Shown: positions 18,105-25,575 of the stretch, in pieces
Layout: each line of letters starts with the position of its first letter
Position numbering within the stretch: position 1 is the stretch's first letter
Assembly (NCBI GenBank): GCA_021775105.1
Contig: JAJFIJ010000155.1
Span: forward strand, 1 to 32,505
Length of the DNA: 32,505 nt
Reading direction: 5' to 3'
Origin: Rhodospirillales bacterium
Lineage (GTDB): Bacteria; Pseudomonadota; Alphaproteobacteria; Rhodospirillales; Casp-alpha2
Notes under the pieces: generated by a model
What the model saw: the letters and a program-made list of their open reading frames with translations, nothing else
The model's database searches: none
Told to the model about the DNA's origin: nothing
Made by a program: the position numbers and the translations under genes

Positions 18105-18746
18105 ATGAAAAACGAAGACCTCGAATCCTTAAAAAAACGCCACCTCCGCATAACAACGCCTTCCCCCTGGGTCACACGGTTTGGTCATCTGGTTGCCGAC
18201 GGAGGCCACGTTCTCGATCTGGCGTCAGGCGGCGGACGGCACGCTCAATGGTTTCTCGGACGCGGCCACCCGGTAACAGCAATCGACCGTAATGGTGAAC
18301 CACTTGAGCCCCTGAAAGACAATCCGGGCGCAACGGTCATCACCGCTGATCTGGAAAGCGGCACCCCGGTATTTTCAGGGAAAGGTCCGTTAACAAATCA
18401 GCGGTTTCATGGCATTGTTGTCGTCAACTATCTGTACCGCCCCCTGTTTGAAGAACTTCTGGGGGCACTGGAACCCGGCGGTATCCTGATTTATGAGACG
18501 TTCGCGCTGGGCAACGAAGAATTTGCCCGCCCGCGCAATCCCGATCATCTTCTGAAATCGGGTGAATTGTCCGAACTGGTACGCGGACAATTGCAAGTCA
18601 TCGCCTATGAACACGGCCTAACCCAGGCAGCAGAAATTCCGGGCGTCAAACAGCGCCTGGTGGCGGTCAACAATCTCGGGCTCAGCACACGTGAAGACGG
18701 TGAACCGGCCCCCCTGCCGATTGATGTGGTTCAGATCACGGATTGA
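18105..18746 (+). CDS. Class I SAM-dependent methyltransferase
   Basis: The protein has 213 residues with a Rossmann methyltransferase fold. SAM motif I is VLDLASGGGRHAQWFLGRGH at about 36-55, followed by an acidic end of strand 2 (AIDRN). The post-motif strands are IVVNYLYRPLF and LEPGGILIYETFALGNEEF. The last segment resembles small proteins of the TehB-like/Methyltransf_11 group. The substrate is not predictable. It is divergent from DUF1178 and convergent with the HxlR gene, 132 bp apart. That spacer contains the palindrome CCGTTAACGG (18774-18783) but no T-rich terminator. Confidence 0.8.
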   Translation: MKNEDLESLKKRHLRITTPSPWVTRFGHLVADGGHVLDLASGGGRHAQWFLGRGHPVTAIDRNGEPLEPLKDNPGATVITADLESGTPVFSGKGPLTNQRFHGIVVVNYLYRPLFEELLGALEPGGILIYETFALGNEEFARPRNPDHLLKSGELSELVRGQLQVIAYEHGLTQAAEIPGVKQRLVAVNNLGLSTREDGEPAPLPIDVVQITD

Positions 18747-18878
18747 TTAAATCTGGCATTCCGTTTCGAAAGTCCGTTAACGGGTCATCACCGGCCTAGA
18801 CCGGAGGAAGGTGATTTGCACCGGGGTTGACCCTGAACAGACATTATCGATCCAACAGACTATGAATATCTGGCGAAG

Positions 18879-19283
18879 TCACCCTGATCGAATGTCCGCT
18901 TCAAATCCCACCCGATCTTGTTTTATTTCGTCAACAGCCATGCGAATGGCTTGCGGGCGCTGGTCATGCCTGCCGCCCCACAAAATAATCTCGATCATAA
19001 TAGACGCCAAATCGCGGCCTTTCTCTGTCAGGCTGTAGATATAGCTTCTTCGGTTTTCCGGGTCGCGATGTTTGGCAATGATGCCTTCGGCCTCAAGGTG
19101 TTTTAACCGATCCGCCAGGACGTTGGTTGCAATACCTTCTTCGATTTCCTGGAAATCACTGTAGGTGGTTTTCCCGCGCAGCATAATTTCTCGAATAACC
19201 AGCAGGCTCCAGCGGTCCCCGAACGTATCGAGGCCAAAAGCGACGGGGCAACCGGATTGGCGCATTTTGTTTTTATTTCTCAT
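18879..19283 (-). CDS. HxlR-family winged-helix transcriptional regulator
   Basis: The protein has 134 residues with the HxlR signature. The N-terminal GCPVAFGLDTFGDRWSLLVIREI stretch (about 11-33) has a conserved Cys at position 12. The recognition helix region is TNVLADRLKHLEAEGII, and the wing is RRSYIYSLTEKGRDL. In studied relatives (YodB, HypR, CatR) the N-terminal Cys senses quinones, diamide or hypochlorite. Redox control here is inferred from that Cys. It is divergent from the tautomerase-hydrolase pair across a 201-bp AT-rich spacer with inverted repeats, so it probably regulates them and itself. Confidence 0.9.
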   Translation of the reverse strand: MRNKNKMRQSGCPVAFGLDTFGDRWSLLVIREIMLRGKTTYSDFQEIEEGIATNVLADRLKHLEAEGIIAKHRDPENRRSYIYSLTEKGRDLASIMIEIILWGGRHDQRPQAIRMAVDEIKQDRVGFEADIRSG

Positions 19284-19325
19284 TAACTCAGCATAAGAAA
19301 TATAATTGTTAAAAGAAAGTCATAT

Positions 19326-19341
19326 TTGTAAAATTTTACAA
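19326..19341. promoter_or_regulatory. Perfect 16-bp palindrome upstream of the HxlR gene
   Basis: TTGTAAAATTTTACAA reads the same on both strands and lies 43 bp upstream of the HxlR start. Perfect symmetry at this length fits a homodimer site, for example an autoregulatory operator. The AT-rich background makes chance symmetry more likely than usual. Confidence 0.4.
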
Positions 19342-19373
19342 TCTTCTTTTTTTCTGCAATTTTTTTAATAATA

Positions 19374-19435
19374 TTAACTTGCTTTTTAAAAGTTATTGAT
19401 TTATTTTTAATTTTACTTGCAAAAAACAAGTTATT
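19374..19435. promoter_or_regulatory. Two matched inverted-repeat sites, candidate HxlR operators
   Basis: Two 24-bp sites at 19374-19397 and 19412-19435 share the arms TTNACTTGC and AAGTTATT at the same spacing and differ mainly in the A/T spacer. They are offset by 38 bp. Each holds an inverted repeat: TAACTT/AAGTTA in the first and ACTTG/CAAGT in the second. They lie 50-111 bp upstream of the tautomerase start. HxlR-family operators elsewhere are AT-rich inverted repeats with ACT/AGT-type arms, which fits. Binding by the adjacent regulator is inferred. Confidence 0.5.
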
Positions 19436-19484
19436 AACCAGATCAATACCGCATCTCGCGGTCAACCATTGAAGGAATAAAGCT

Positions 19485-19934
19485 ATGCCACACATTCATG
19501 TCACCGCACCTGAAGGTGCCCTGAACAAAAAAGAACAGAATGCATTGATGTCCCGGATTTCAAATGCAGTCCTGACATCAGAACGCGCGCCGCTTGATCA
19601 CGCGGGTGCCCAGTCCCTCGTTTGGGCTTACTACGTTGAACAACCCGCTGGTTCTATTTACGTCGGCGGCGAGAACCTGAACAAAGCACCTTTCCGCATT
19701 GCCGTGACGACGCCGGAAGGCGCGCTCAATGGCGTGACGCGAAAGGAACTCGTCGAGGCCATCGGCTCTATCGTTGATGACATCGTTGGGCCGTTCGAAG
19801 GCCGGCTGAACCAATGGACCATGCTCTATGAACTCGATGAAGGAAGCTGGGCCGGAAGCGGTCAGATTTTCCCCCTCGCCGGCATTCAGGCGGCAATGGG
19901 CATTCACCCCGCGACAGGCGTCAGGGTGGCCTGA
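19485..19934 (+). CDS. Tautomerase-superfamily protein with duplicated 4-OT-like unit
   Basis: The protein has 149 residues. Met is followed directly by Pro (MPHIHVTAPEGAL), so after Met removal Pro would be the N-terminal catalytic base of the 4-oxalocrotonate tautomerase superfamily. A second similar unit starts near residue 69 (APFRIAVTTPEGALN). The motif PEGALN appears at 9-14 and 77-82, which indicates an internal duplication as in fused 4-OT, CHMI or MSAD-like proteins. The second unit cannot have an N-terminal Pro. A good ribosome site (GAAGGA, 8 nt) precedes the ATG. The hydrolase gene follows after 94 bp. Quinone or aromatic-intermediate handling is a guess from context. Confidence 0.8.
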   Translation: MPHIHVTAPEGALNKKEQNALMSRISNAVLTSERAPLDHAGAQSLVWAYYVEQPAGSIYVGGENLNKAPFRIAVTTPEGALNGVTRKELVEAIGSIVDDIVGPFEGRLNQWTMLYELDEGSWAGSGQIFPLAGIQAAMGIHPATGVRVA

Positions 19935-20028
19935 AGCAGGTCAAAATTCAATCATCATATGGGCCGGTCGACAACCGATCTGCCCGAACATCCAAAACCG
20001 GACCAAAGGGTCCTGAACGGAGAGATAA

Positions 20029-20739
20029 ATGTCACATTATATATTGGTACACGGCGCATGGGAGGGTTCCTGGAGTTGGGAAAACACGGCTCCAGAACTT
20101 GAAAAACAGGGCCACACCACAACCGCCATCGATCTGCCCGGCAGCATTGGCAACAAGCGGGAAATTCCTGAAGTTACGATGGCAGGTTATATCAAGACGG
20201 TTTCAGACCAGATCAATGCACTTGATCACAAAGTCGTCCTTGTTGGTCACAGCATGGCGGGCGCAATTATCAGCCAGGTCGCTGAACTCATACCGGAAAA
20301 AATCGAGAGACTGGTCTATGTCGCGGCCTTTCTGTTGAAAAACGGTGATAGTGTTTTGGAAGCCATGCAGAGAGATCCGGATGGTGAATACCTGCCCAAT
20401 CTCGAGTTCTCGGAAGACCAGAGTTACGCAAAAGTTCCCGAACAGGTTCTGCGCAATGTCGCTTTCCATGACGTTGATGAAAAAGACATCGTCTTGGCTG
20501 TTCCGCGCATGGCGGAGAAACAGGCAACGCAACCGTTCGTCTCGAAAGTTGCAGTCAGTGCCGAACGATTTGGTGCAGTACCCAAAACCTTCATTCGGAC
20601 GACGATAGACAAAATCACCTCACCTGCACTGCAGGACGAAATGATCAAAAACTGGGATGTCGAAAAAATTCACATTCTGCCCTCCGGTCATTTCCCCGCT
20701 CTTTCCATGCCGCAACAATTGGCTGGGGCGATGCTCTGA
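20029..20739 (+). CDS. Alpha/beta-hydrolase of the methylesterase/hydroxynitrile-lyase-like group
   Basis: The protein has 236 residues. The opening YILVHGAWEGSWSWENTAPELE carries the oxyanion-region HGAW motif typical of plant methylesterase (MES) and hydroxynitrile-lyase relatives. The nucleophile elbow GHSMAG gives S75. The likely acid is D194 in TTIDKIT, and the base is H221 in PSGHFPALSMPQQL. The triad therefore appears complete and no signal peptide is present. GGAGA upstream of the ATG is a good ribosome site. It is probably co-transcribed with the tautomerase under HxlR control. The ester or other substrate is unknown. Confidence 0.88.
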   Translation: MSHYILVHGAWEGSWSWENTAPELEKQGHTTTAIDLPGSIGNKREIPEVTMAGYIKTVSDQINALDHKVVLVGHSMAGAIISQVAELIPEKIERLVYVAAFLLKNGDSVLEAMQRDPDGEYLPNLEFSEDQSYAKVPEQVLRNVAFHDVDEKDIVLAVPRMAEKQATQPFVSKVAVSAERFGAVPKTFIRTTIDKITSPALQDEMIKNWDVEKIHILPSGHFPALSMPQQLAGAML

Positions 20740-20839
20740 CAAAGATCGAAATGAGCGATACCGGGGCCGGACTTGATAATTTTAGGCAAGCCAATCCTCA
20801 CGTTCGGCTCCGGACTGCTCGACATAAAGGAACAATTAA

Positions 20840-21091
20840 ATGAGTAACGATTACACCCCGACAGCCATAGACTACGCCTTCTACTTACAGCAAGGGCGCG
20901 TTGAACGCAGTCATCAGGCGTACCGTCTAACGTGTCTTGTATCAAAACATTTTCAGGCTCTTTTCCATCACGTTACGAGAGGAACGGATGTTCGCGCCAC
21001 GCACAAATCCCGAACGACCTGTTCGAAACAAAATACGAATACCAAAGAGCCCGTAAGGTATGTAATTGGGGCGCCCAGGAAAGCCGCCTGA
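20840..21091 (+). CDS. Small hypothetical protein (83 residues)
   Basis: A clean ribosome site (AAAGGAA, 7 nt) precedes the ATG, which makes this reading frame credible despite its size. The first half, with AFYLQQGRVERSHQAYRL, could form a basic amphipathic helix. It resembles the Y-x-x-x-G-x-x-x-R-S pattern of small alphaproteobacterial proteins found near DUF1127-type genes. The second half is basic, with several Thr and Lys, and looks less protein-like, so the natural C-terminus may be shorter or frameshifted. It starts 100 bp after the hydrolase stop and ends 28 bp before the convergent amidase stop. The function is unknown. Confidence 0.4.
   Translation: MSNDYTPTAIDYAFYLQQGRVERSHQAYRLTCLVSKHFQALFHHVTRGTDVRATHKSRTTCSKQNTNTKEPVRYVIGAPRKAA
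20988..21056 (+). CDS. Possible 22-residue peptide
   Basis: A very short frame inside the 20840-21091 gene, in another frame, starts at an ATG preceded by AGAGGA at close spacing. It encodes a basic peptide opening MFAPRTNPERPVRN and ending before TAA at 21056. The ribosome-like site is the only support, and it could equally be chance. Confidence 0.15.
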   Translation: MFAPRTNPERPVRNKIRIPKSP

Positions 21092-21119
21092 TTTCCGTTT
21101 GTGCCTATACCCGGAACTA

Positions 21120-21962
21120 TCAGGCCGCGCCAAACGCCCGGTCATGGATCAGGGACGGCACCTTGGCCCGCACCCGGTCAACTTCACTGATGTCAATATC
21201 AGCAATCACGAATCCAGGTTGCTGACCGCCGTCGGCGAGCACCTCACCCCAGGGGTCGACAATGATCGAATGCCCATAAGTTAACCGGCCGCCGCCATGA
21301 TCGCCGCATTGCGCGGCGGCAAAAACAAAACAACCGTTCTCAATCGCCCGGGCGCGCATCAGCACATGCCAGTGCGCCTTGCCGGTCGGTCGGGTGAAAG
21401 CCGCCGGAATGGCGAGAAACCTTGCCCCTTCATGGGCAAGGTGGCGATAGAGGTAGGGAAACCGCAGATCATAACAGATTGTCATACCAAGTTTGCCCCA
21501 GGGTGTATCAGCAAGTGTCGCCTGCTGGCCTGGTTCGTAGGCGCTGGATTCGCGGTACGACTCGCCACCATCAAGATCGACATCAAACATATGGATTTTG
21601 TCGTAGCGGGCGGTGACCTCACCATCGCTGTTGATCAGGAATGAACGGTTGGCGAACTTCGGGTTCCCCTTGTCATCGAGAACCGTGTGTTTGATGACAA
21701 GCGACCCGATCAGCAGCCAGACACCCAGCTCCAGCGCCAGTGCACAGATCGCCTTCAGGGTCGGGTCATTTTCTTCCTGTTCGGTTTTACCGGCAATTTC
21801 CTTGCGGTTGAGGTCCATCACGTTGACCACTTCGGGCAGCACGATCAGGTCGGCACCGGCTCTGGCCGCATCACGAATCAAACCCGAAGCATGATCGATA
21901 TTTGCCGCTACTTCCGGGCCGGTCGTGGTTTGAACGCAAGCAACTCTAAATTTTTCAGCCAT
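21120..21962 (-). CDS. Carbon-nitrogen hydrolase (Nit/omega-amidase-like)
   Basis: The protein has 280 residues in the nitrilase superfamily, Nit1-like branch. The catalytic Glu-Lys-Cys triad is E44 (LPE), K122 (YDKIHMFDVD) and C163 (ICYDLRFP). The KIHMFDVD segment is typical of the group that includes deaminated-glutathione amidase (Nit1) and omega-amidases. A role in repairing deaminated glutathione or in 2-oxo-amide metabolism is therefore likely. It lies just downstream of grxC on the same strand, 8 bp apart, a pairing often kept in alphaproteobacteria. It is cytoplasmic, with no signal peptide. Confidence 0.92.
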   Translation of the reverse strand: MAEKFRVACVQTTTGPEVAANIDHASGLIRDAARAGADLIVLPEVVNVMDLNRKEIAGKTEQEENDPTLKAICALALELGVWLLIGSLVIKHTVLDDKGNPKFANRSFLINSDGEVTARYDKIHMFDVDLDGGESYRESSAYEPGQQATLADTPWGKLGMTICYDLRFPYLYRHLAHEGARFLAIPAAFTRPTGKAHWHVLMRARAIENGCFVFAAAQCGDHGGGRLTYGHSIIVDPWGEVLADGGQQPGFVIADIDISEVDRVRAKVPSLIHDRAFGAA

Positions 21963-21970
21963 GATATCGC

Positions 21971-22231
21971 CTAACGGTCCAATCCCAGTTTCGCGTCCAA
22001 CTGGCCGCGCGCATCAAGCATGTGAATGCCATCGCAATCGCCGATATGTTCGCCATCAACAAAAATCTGCGGCACTGATGTGCGTCCGGCCCGTTCAATC
22101 ATGTCCTGACGCGCGCCCGGCGTCATGGTCACATCAATCTCTTCAAACTTGATCCCCTTGGTGCCAAGCAGCCGTTTCGCCTGCGCGCAAAACCCGCAAA
22201 AGGGGGATGTATAAATCTCGATTTTCGACAC
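21971..22231 (-). CDS. grxC: Glutaredoxin 3 (GrxC-type)
   Basis: GrxC is a dithiol glutaredoxin that reduces protein disulfides with glutathione. From the GTG at 22231 it has 86 residues, a normal size. The active site is CGFC (C12 and C15) in YTSPFCGFCAQAKRLL, followed by SVPQIFVDG (cis-Pro) and the glutathione-binding GDCDGIHML. The frame is open to 22276, but AGAAAGG about 10 nt upstream of the GTG and the family N-terminus (MSKIEIYT) favour the shorter form. It is probably transcribed with the amidase. In relatives comF usually lies next to it; here a 3.3-kb insertion separates them. Confidence 0.93.
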   Translation of the reverse strand: MSKIEIYTSPFCGFCAQAKRLLGTKGIKFEEIDVTMTPGARQDMIERAGRTSVPQIFVDGEHIGDCDGIHMLDARGQLDAKLGLDR

Positions 22232-22572
22232 GATTAAAAAACCTTTCTGACGGACCAGATGCTGGATTGCGTTCAAGATATAGGACGAAACCGGAAAAAC
22301 AAAAGGTCATTCGCCCTTTGACGTGAACACATGGCGATTAATAACGTCTTCAACATCAGAATAATCTTATGCCTGTCCGGGTTTCACACCCGGTTCGTGA
22401 ACACTGTGGAACCTGCGAAACAACTTCGGCTGGTCGTCCGATAAAGTTCTAGAAGCTGGATATTTAACATCATACTATCGCCATCGTCAGGCCGGGACCA
22501 AGAAGTGCAAGCTCATGTCTGCACACCAATCAGAAGGTCCTCACATTTTGGCTGAATTCAGGACCGGTAAGA
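22232..22572. other. 341-bp spacer between grxC and the glycosyltransferase
   Basis: No credible gene was seen. A GC hairpin CCGGGT-TTCAC-ACCCGG sits at 22377-22393, and CGTGAACAC occurs twice (22322-22330 and 22396-22404). The spacer must contain the start signals of both divergent genes, but no convincing promoter was identified. It also marks one edge of the inserted cassette. No target-site duplication or transposase remnant was recognised. Confidence 0.4.
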
Positions 22573-23778
22573 ATGCGATTCGTTCTTTTGCAGAACGGTC
22601 TTACAGACCGCCATACGCATTTCTTCAGCGAAACCATCGGATGGCTGGACGCCTGTCGTAAAAGGGGGCATCGGCTGAGCGTGTATACGCATAAGATGGC
22701 CGACCCTGTGGTCCTTGTTGAAACAGGGGGGATCGCGGCATTTTCTTTCAAGCCAGAACATCGTCTTTCTGGTCAGGACGACAAATCCTATCGTGACTCC
22801 TTCGTTCAGGCAGCTATGTCCTATGCGAACACGATAGCCAACATTTCCACCGGCGTTGGGGTTGATGACCTTGTTGTAATGCCCTTTGCCAACGATTGGC
22901 AGGTATACGGAATTGCGCTGTGGTTACGCTCTCTATCTGAATCGAACCGCCCAAAAGTGGCTCTTATTTTTCACATTCCTGATCTTGGCTGGACTCCCGA
23001 CGGAAAGTCGAAACACCTTCAGGGCAATTTCTCAAATATTCGCTTTGCCTTCAAGCACTTGAAAAGCGTCACTTCCCCGGACAGGATTTTGTGTTTCGCA
23101 ACCAATAACGGGTTAAGCCGCGAGTTGGCGCGCATTCTGGAGATACCCTTTTCAACCTGCCCGGTACCCATTCATTATTTCGAGGATGACAGGACTGACG
23201 GGCGAAAGCCGACCCCTGCTGAACGGGTTCATATAGGGGTCATTGGCGAGTTTCGCCCGGAGAAAGGATCGCTGCTTGTTGCTGATAGTCTTGAGCTGTT
23301 CAATCAGACCCGGCCCGGGAAAAGCATGTTTGTCCAAACCAATTACAGCGGCTCGGGAACCGCGCCGGGCCTTGATCAGCTAAGCCGCCTGGATATTGAT
23401 GAAATTGAGTTGTTTGGCGGAGAGATGTCTCAGGCAGCGTATAACGAGCGGCTGAAAAATATCGATATTTTCCTGCTCCCCTATCTGCATCATCGTTACG
23501 CCTATCGCGTATCTGCGATTTTTGCCGAAGCCGTCGCATTTGGCGCGGTGGTCGTTGTGCCCGGACAGACCTGGATAGCCGAACAGCTGGACCTTGGGTA
23601 TGGCGCAGGGGTGGTTTTTGACACGTCAGAACCATCTGAAATCTGTCGGGCGTTGATACAGGCAAGTGATCGCTATGACGCGCTCAGGAAGCAGGCCCAA
23701 ACGAACGCAGGTAAATGGCGGCAAACCCAATGTACGGACGCCCTTGTTGAGCATATCATTTCAAGACTTTCCAGCTGA
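22573..23778 (+). CDS. GT-B fold glycosyltransferase
   Basis: The protein has 401 residues and resembles family 4-like glycosyltransferases. The N-terminal half carries an acceptor-side Rossmann domain (MRFVLLQNGLTDRHTHFF). The C-terminal half shows the donor-domain pattern: strand IGVIGEFRPEKG at about 221-232, LLPYLHHRYAYRVSAIFAEA at 301-320 and GAVVVVPGQTWIAEQL at 324-339. The last part corresponds to the nucleotide-sugar-binding helix region with its acidic residue. The sugar and acceptor are unknown; a cell-surface polysaccharide role is likely from the neighbours. The ATG has AGGACCGG-type sequence upstream. No signal peptide or membrane helix is seen. Its 3' end faces the GT25 gene 35 bp away. 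Confidence 0.75.
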   Translation: MRFVLLQNGLTDRHTHFFSETIGWLDACRKRGHRLSVYTHKMADPVVLVETGGIAAFSFKPEHRLSGQDDKSYRDSFVQAAMSYANTIANISTGVGVDDLVVMPFANDWQVYGIALWLRSLSESNRPKVALIFHIPDLGWTPDGKSKHLQGNFSNIRFAFKHLKSVTSPDRILCFATNNGLSRELARILEIPFSTCPVPIHYFEDDRTDGRKPTPAERVHIGVIGEFRPEKGSLLVADSLELFNQTRPGKSMFVQTNYSGSGTAPGLDQLSRLDIDEIELFGGEMSQAAYNERLKNIDIFLLPYLHHRYAYRVSAIFAEAVAFGAVVVVPGQTWIAEQLDLGYGAGVVFDTSEPSEICRALIQASDRYDALRKQAQTNAGKWRQTQCTDALVEHIISRLSS

Positions 23779-23813
23779 TTTATATCCGTTTGATCTGTTG
23801 TGATAACGCGGGC

Positions 23814-24608
23814 TCAAGGTTCTCTTTTTTCAGCAACGAACAGGTATTCGCAATCGGGATGTTTCCGTCTCAATTCATTGCGCACGGACGACGCGACGCG
23901 ATCAATGGCGTCCTTTCCCTTGACATAGAGAGGAAGTTTCTCCGGGTTAACAGTCGACCCCATTTTCGGGTTATGCGCAAACAGGGGAACCGTTATCGAA
24001 TAACTGGCCGTTCTCTTGAACAACATGAATTCAGCGGTCACCCATTTCACCGCATGTATCATACTGAGATCGATTTGTTGCTGTCCGCCATCTTCCGACA
24101 AATACAGATCGATCAGTTTTTTCATGCCTCTTCGATTGATCAGGTACGCCCCGGCACTGTAGTGATCCCTCTCCCATTCTTGCCAAACCGCGCCCAGTTT
24201 TCCGTATATCCGCCCAAGATACTCAACAACCTTCGGGTTGGAGACGTGAAGTTGAAGAACTTCCCAGTCGTTTGGGGCCAGACTGACAATCTGTTGATAG
24301 TCGTAGGTATGGAGAGCGCGGATATCATCCTCCATAATCAGGGCACAGGAATGGCCGTCCACAAAGGCCTGTTGAACGGCTTTCAAATGCGAAGCGATGC
24401 AGGCGATCTCCAGATTTTTCGCGACGCCCTGATGATGCTTCAAAATCTTGAATTGGGGCAATGTCTGCGGGGTCACCGCCTCGATCCTGCAATGATGCTG
24501 TTTTGAAGCATCCAACCACGTTGTCATCATGGCGTGGCGGAGGTCATCGCCGGACCGATTGATCCAGTAACAGGGAACGAGACCTCGATCTTCCGCCTTG
24601 TTGGACAT
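23814..24608 (-). CDS. Glycosyltransferase family 25 (LPS-type) protein
   Basis: The protein has about 264 residues. The family 25 layout is present: N-terminal VPCYWINRSGDDLRHAMM (strand plus INR at 16-18), EIACIASHLKAV near 67-78, and the acidic IMEDDI around 91-96 that would bind metal and nucleotide sugar. The region QQIDLSMIHAVKWVTAEFMLF precedes the basic C-terminus. Such enzymes usually add galactose or similar sugars to lipooligosaccharide. The frame opens at a GTG at 24647, but the ATG at 24608 places the family strand near the N-terminus. The ribosome site is weak for both. Confidence 0.82.
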   Translation of the reverse strand: MSNKAEDRGLVPCYWINRSGDDLRHAMMTTWLDASKQHHCRIEAVTPQTLPQFKILKHHQGVAKNLEIACIASHLKAVQQAFVDGHSCALIMEDDIRALHTYDYQQIVSLAPNDWEVLQLHVSNPKVVEYLGRIYGKLGAVWQEWERDHYSAGAYLINRRGMKKLIDLYLSEDGGQQQIDLSMIHAVKWVTAEFMLFKRTASYSITVPLFAHNPKMGSTVNPEKLPLYVKGKDAIDRVASSVRNELRRKHPDCEYLFVAEKREP

Positions 24609-24786
24609 ACTATTGGCCTGCGGTTCCCAATGTTGCCATGCCTGCACAGGAGATCAGACTAACCTTACCGGGATGGATTTGGAAGAATGGCGGTGCTTTT
24701 TGATTTCAGCTTCGACGTGGCACGCTTATGATCGTCAGCGCTTAACCTTGACGGTCGTAAAAAACACCAAATGAGGGGACCCGTTT

Positions 24787-25575
24787 GTGTTCATCCAGCT
24801 TGTCCAAATGGAAAAATTACTCGGTAAATTACCGGCTCAGGAGCGAACCATCAGTTATGCGCTTGAGGGTTACAAAGACGTGGAAGGATGGATTGAACCC
24901 GGCATATTCCCCGTTACTCTCGCTTTGGATGCCATACAGAATAAATTGGGATTTACCGGCGGGGCGATCGAAATTGGCATTCATCAGGGGCAATTCTTTA
25001 TCGCGCTTGCCAATCTCTGTGACACTTCGTCTGATCTCGTCGCCATCGATGTATTCGAAGACCAGCGCAAGAATATCGATAACTCAGGCTGCGGCGACGA
25101 AGCCGCGTTTCGGCGAAATATAGAGTCTAATTGCAACAAACCGAACGCGATGATCAGGACCATCAAATCTGATTCCCTTGACCTTCAGGTTGGCACCCGC
25201 GACGGGATAGAGGGCGGAAACTTCCGCTTCGTTTCCGTCGACGGCGGCCATAGTGCAACACATACCTACAACGATCTCCTGCTCGCCGAAAAACTTGTCT
25301 CCGATGGTGGCGTTGTTTTCCTTGATGATATTTTACACCATCACTGGATGGGTGTAATGGAAGGGTTCATGCGATATCGGCTGTTTTCTCCAGGGACTCT
25401 TGTGCCTTTTCTGGTCACGGCAAATAAAATGATGTTAAGCAAAGCCACCCATCATGGCACCTATCTTGAGTTTTTCGCCAAGCACTTTCCGATGGGCGAC
25501 AAGAAAACCTATCGATGGACTGGCGATATCATTACGGTTGGTATATCTCCTGCCCTTGTGGCCGACTCAGGATAG
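24787..25575 (+). CDS. Methyltransf_24-type SAM-dependent methyltransferase
   Basis: The protein has 262 residues. A Rossmann core starts with AIEIGIHQGQFFIAL (about 60-74, SAM motif I). Then come LVAIDVFEDQR, the family-typical FVSVDGGHSATHTYNDL (148-164) and GGVVFLDDILHHHWMGV (174-190), where the acidic pair may bind metal. These features match the group often found in exopolysaccharide and LPS clusters, where it probably methylates a sugar. The start is GTG, supported by GAGGGG 8 nt upstream; an ATG at 24808 is the alternative. Its last 9 bases overlap the 3' end of convergent comF. Confidence 0.78.
   Translation: MFIQLVQMEKLLGKLPAQERTISYALEGYKDVEGWIEPGIFPVTLALDAIQNKLGFTGGAIEIGIHQGQFFIALANLCDTSSDLVAIDVFEDQRKNIDNSGCGDEAAFRRNIESNCNKPNAMIRTIKSDSLDLQVGTRDGIEGGNFRFVSVDGGHSATHTYNDLLLAEKLVSDGGVVFLDDILHHHWMGVMEGFMRYRLFSPGTLVPFLVTANKMMLSKATHHGTYLEFFAKHFPMGDKKTYRWTGDIITVGISPALVADSG

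Noticed and set aside
22331-22447. Possible 38-codon frame in the grxC/glycosyltransferase spacer
   Set aside because: No ribosome site, no recognisable product, and it runs through a GC hairpin.
23790-24506. 238-residue plus-strand open frame
   Set aside because: Antisense to the family 25 glycosyltransferase, whose INR and EDD motifs are clear.
24609-24786. Promoter for the Methyltransf_24 gene (TTGACG at 24748)
   Set aside because: No acceptable -10 hexamer lies 16-18 bp downstream.
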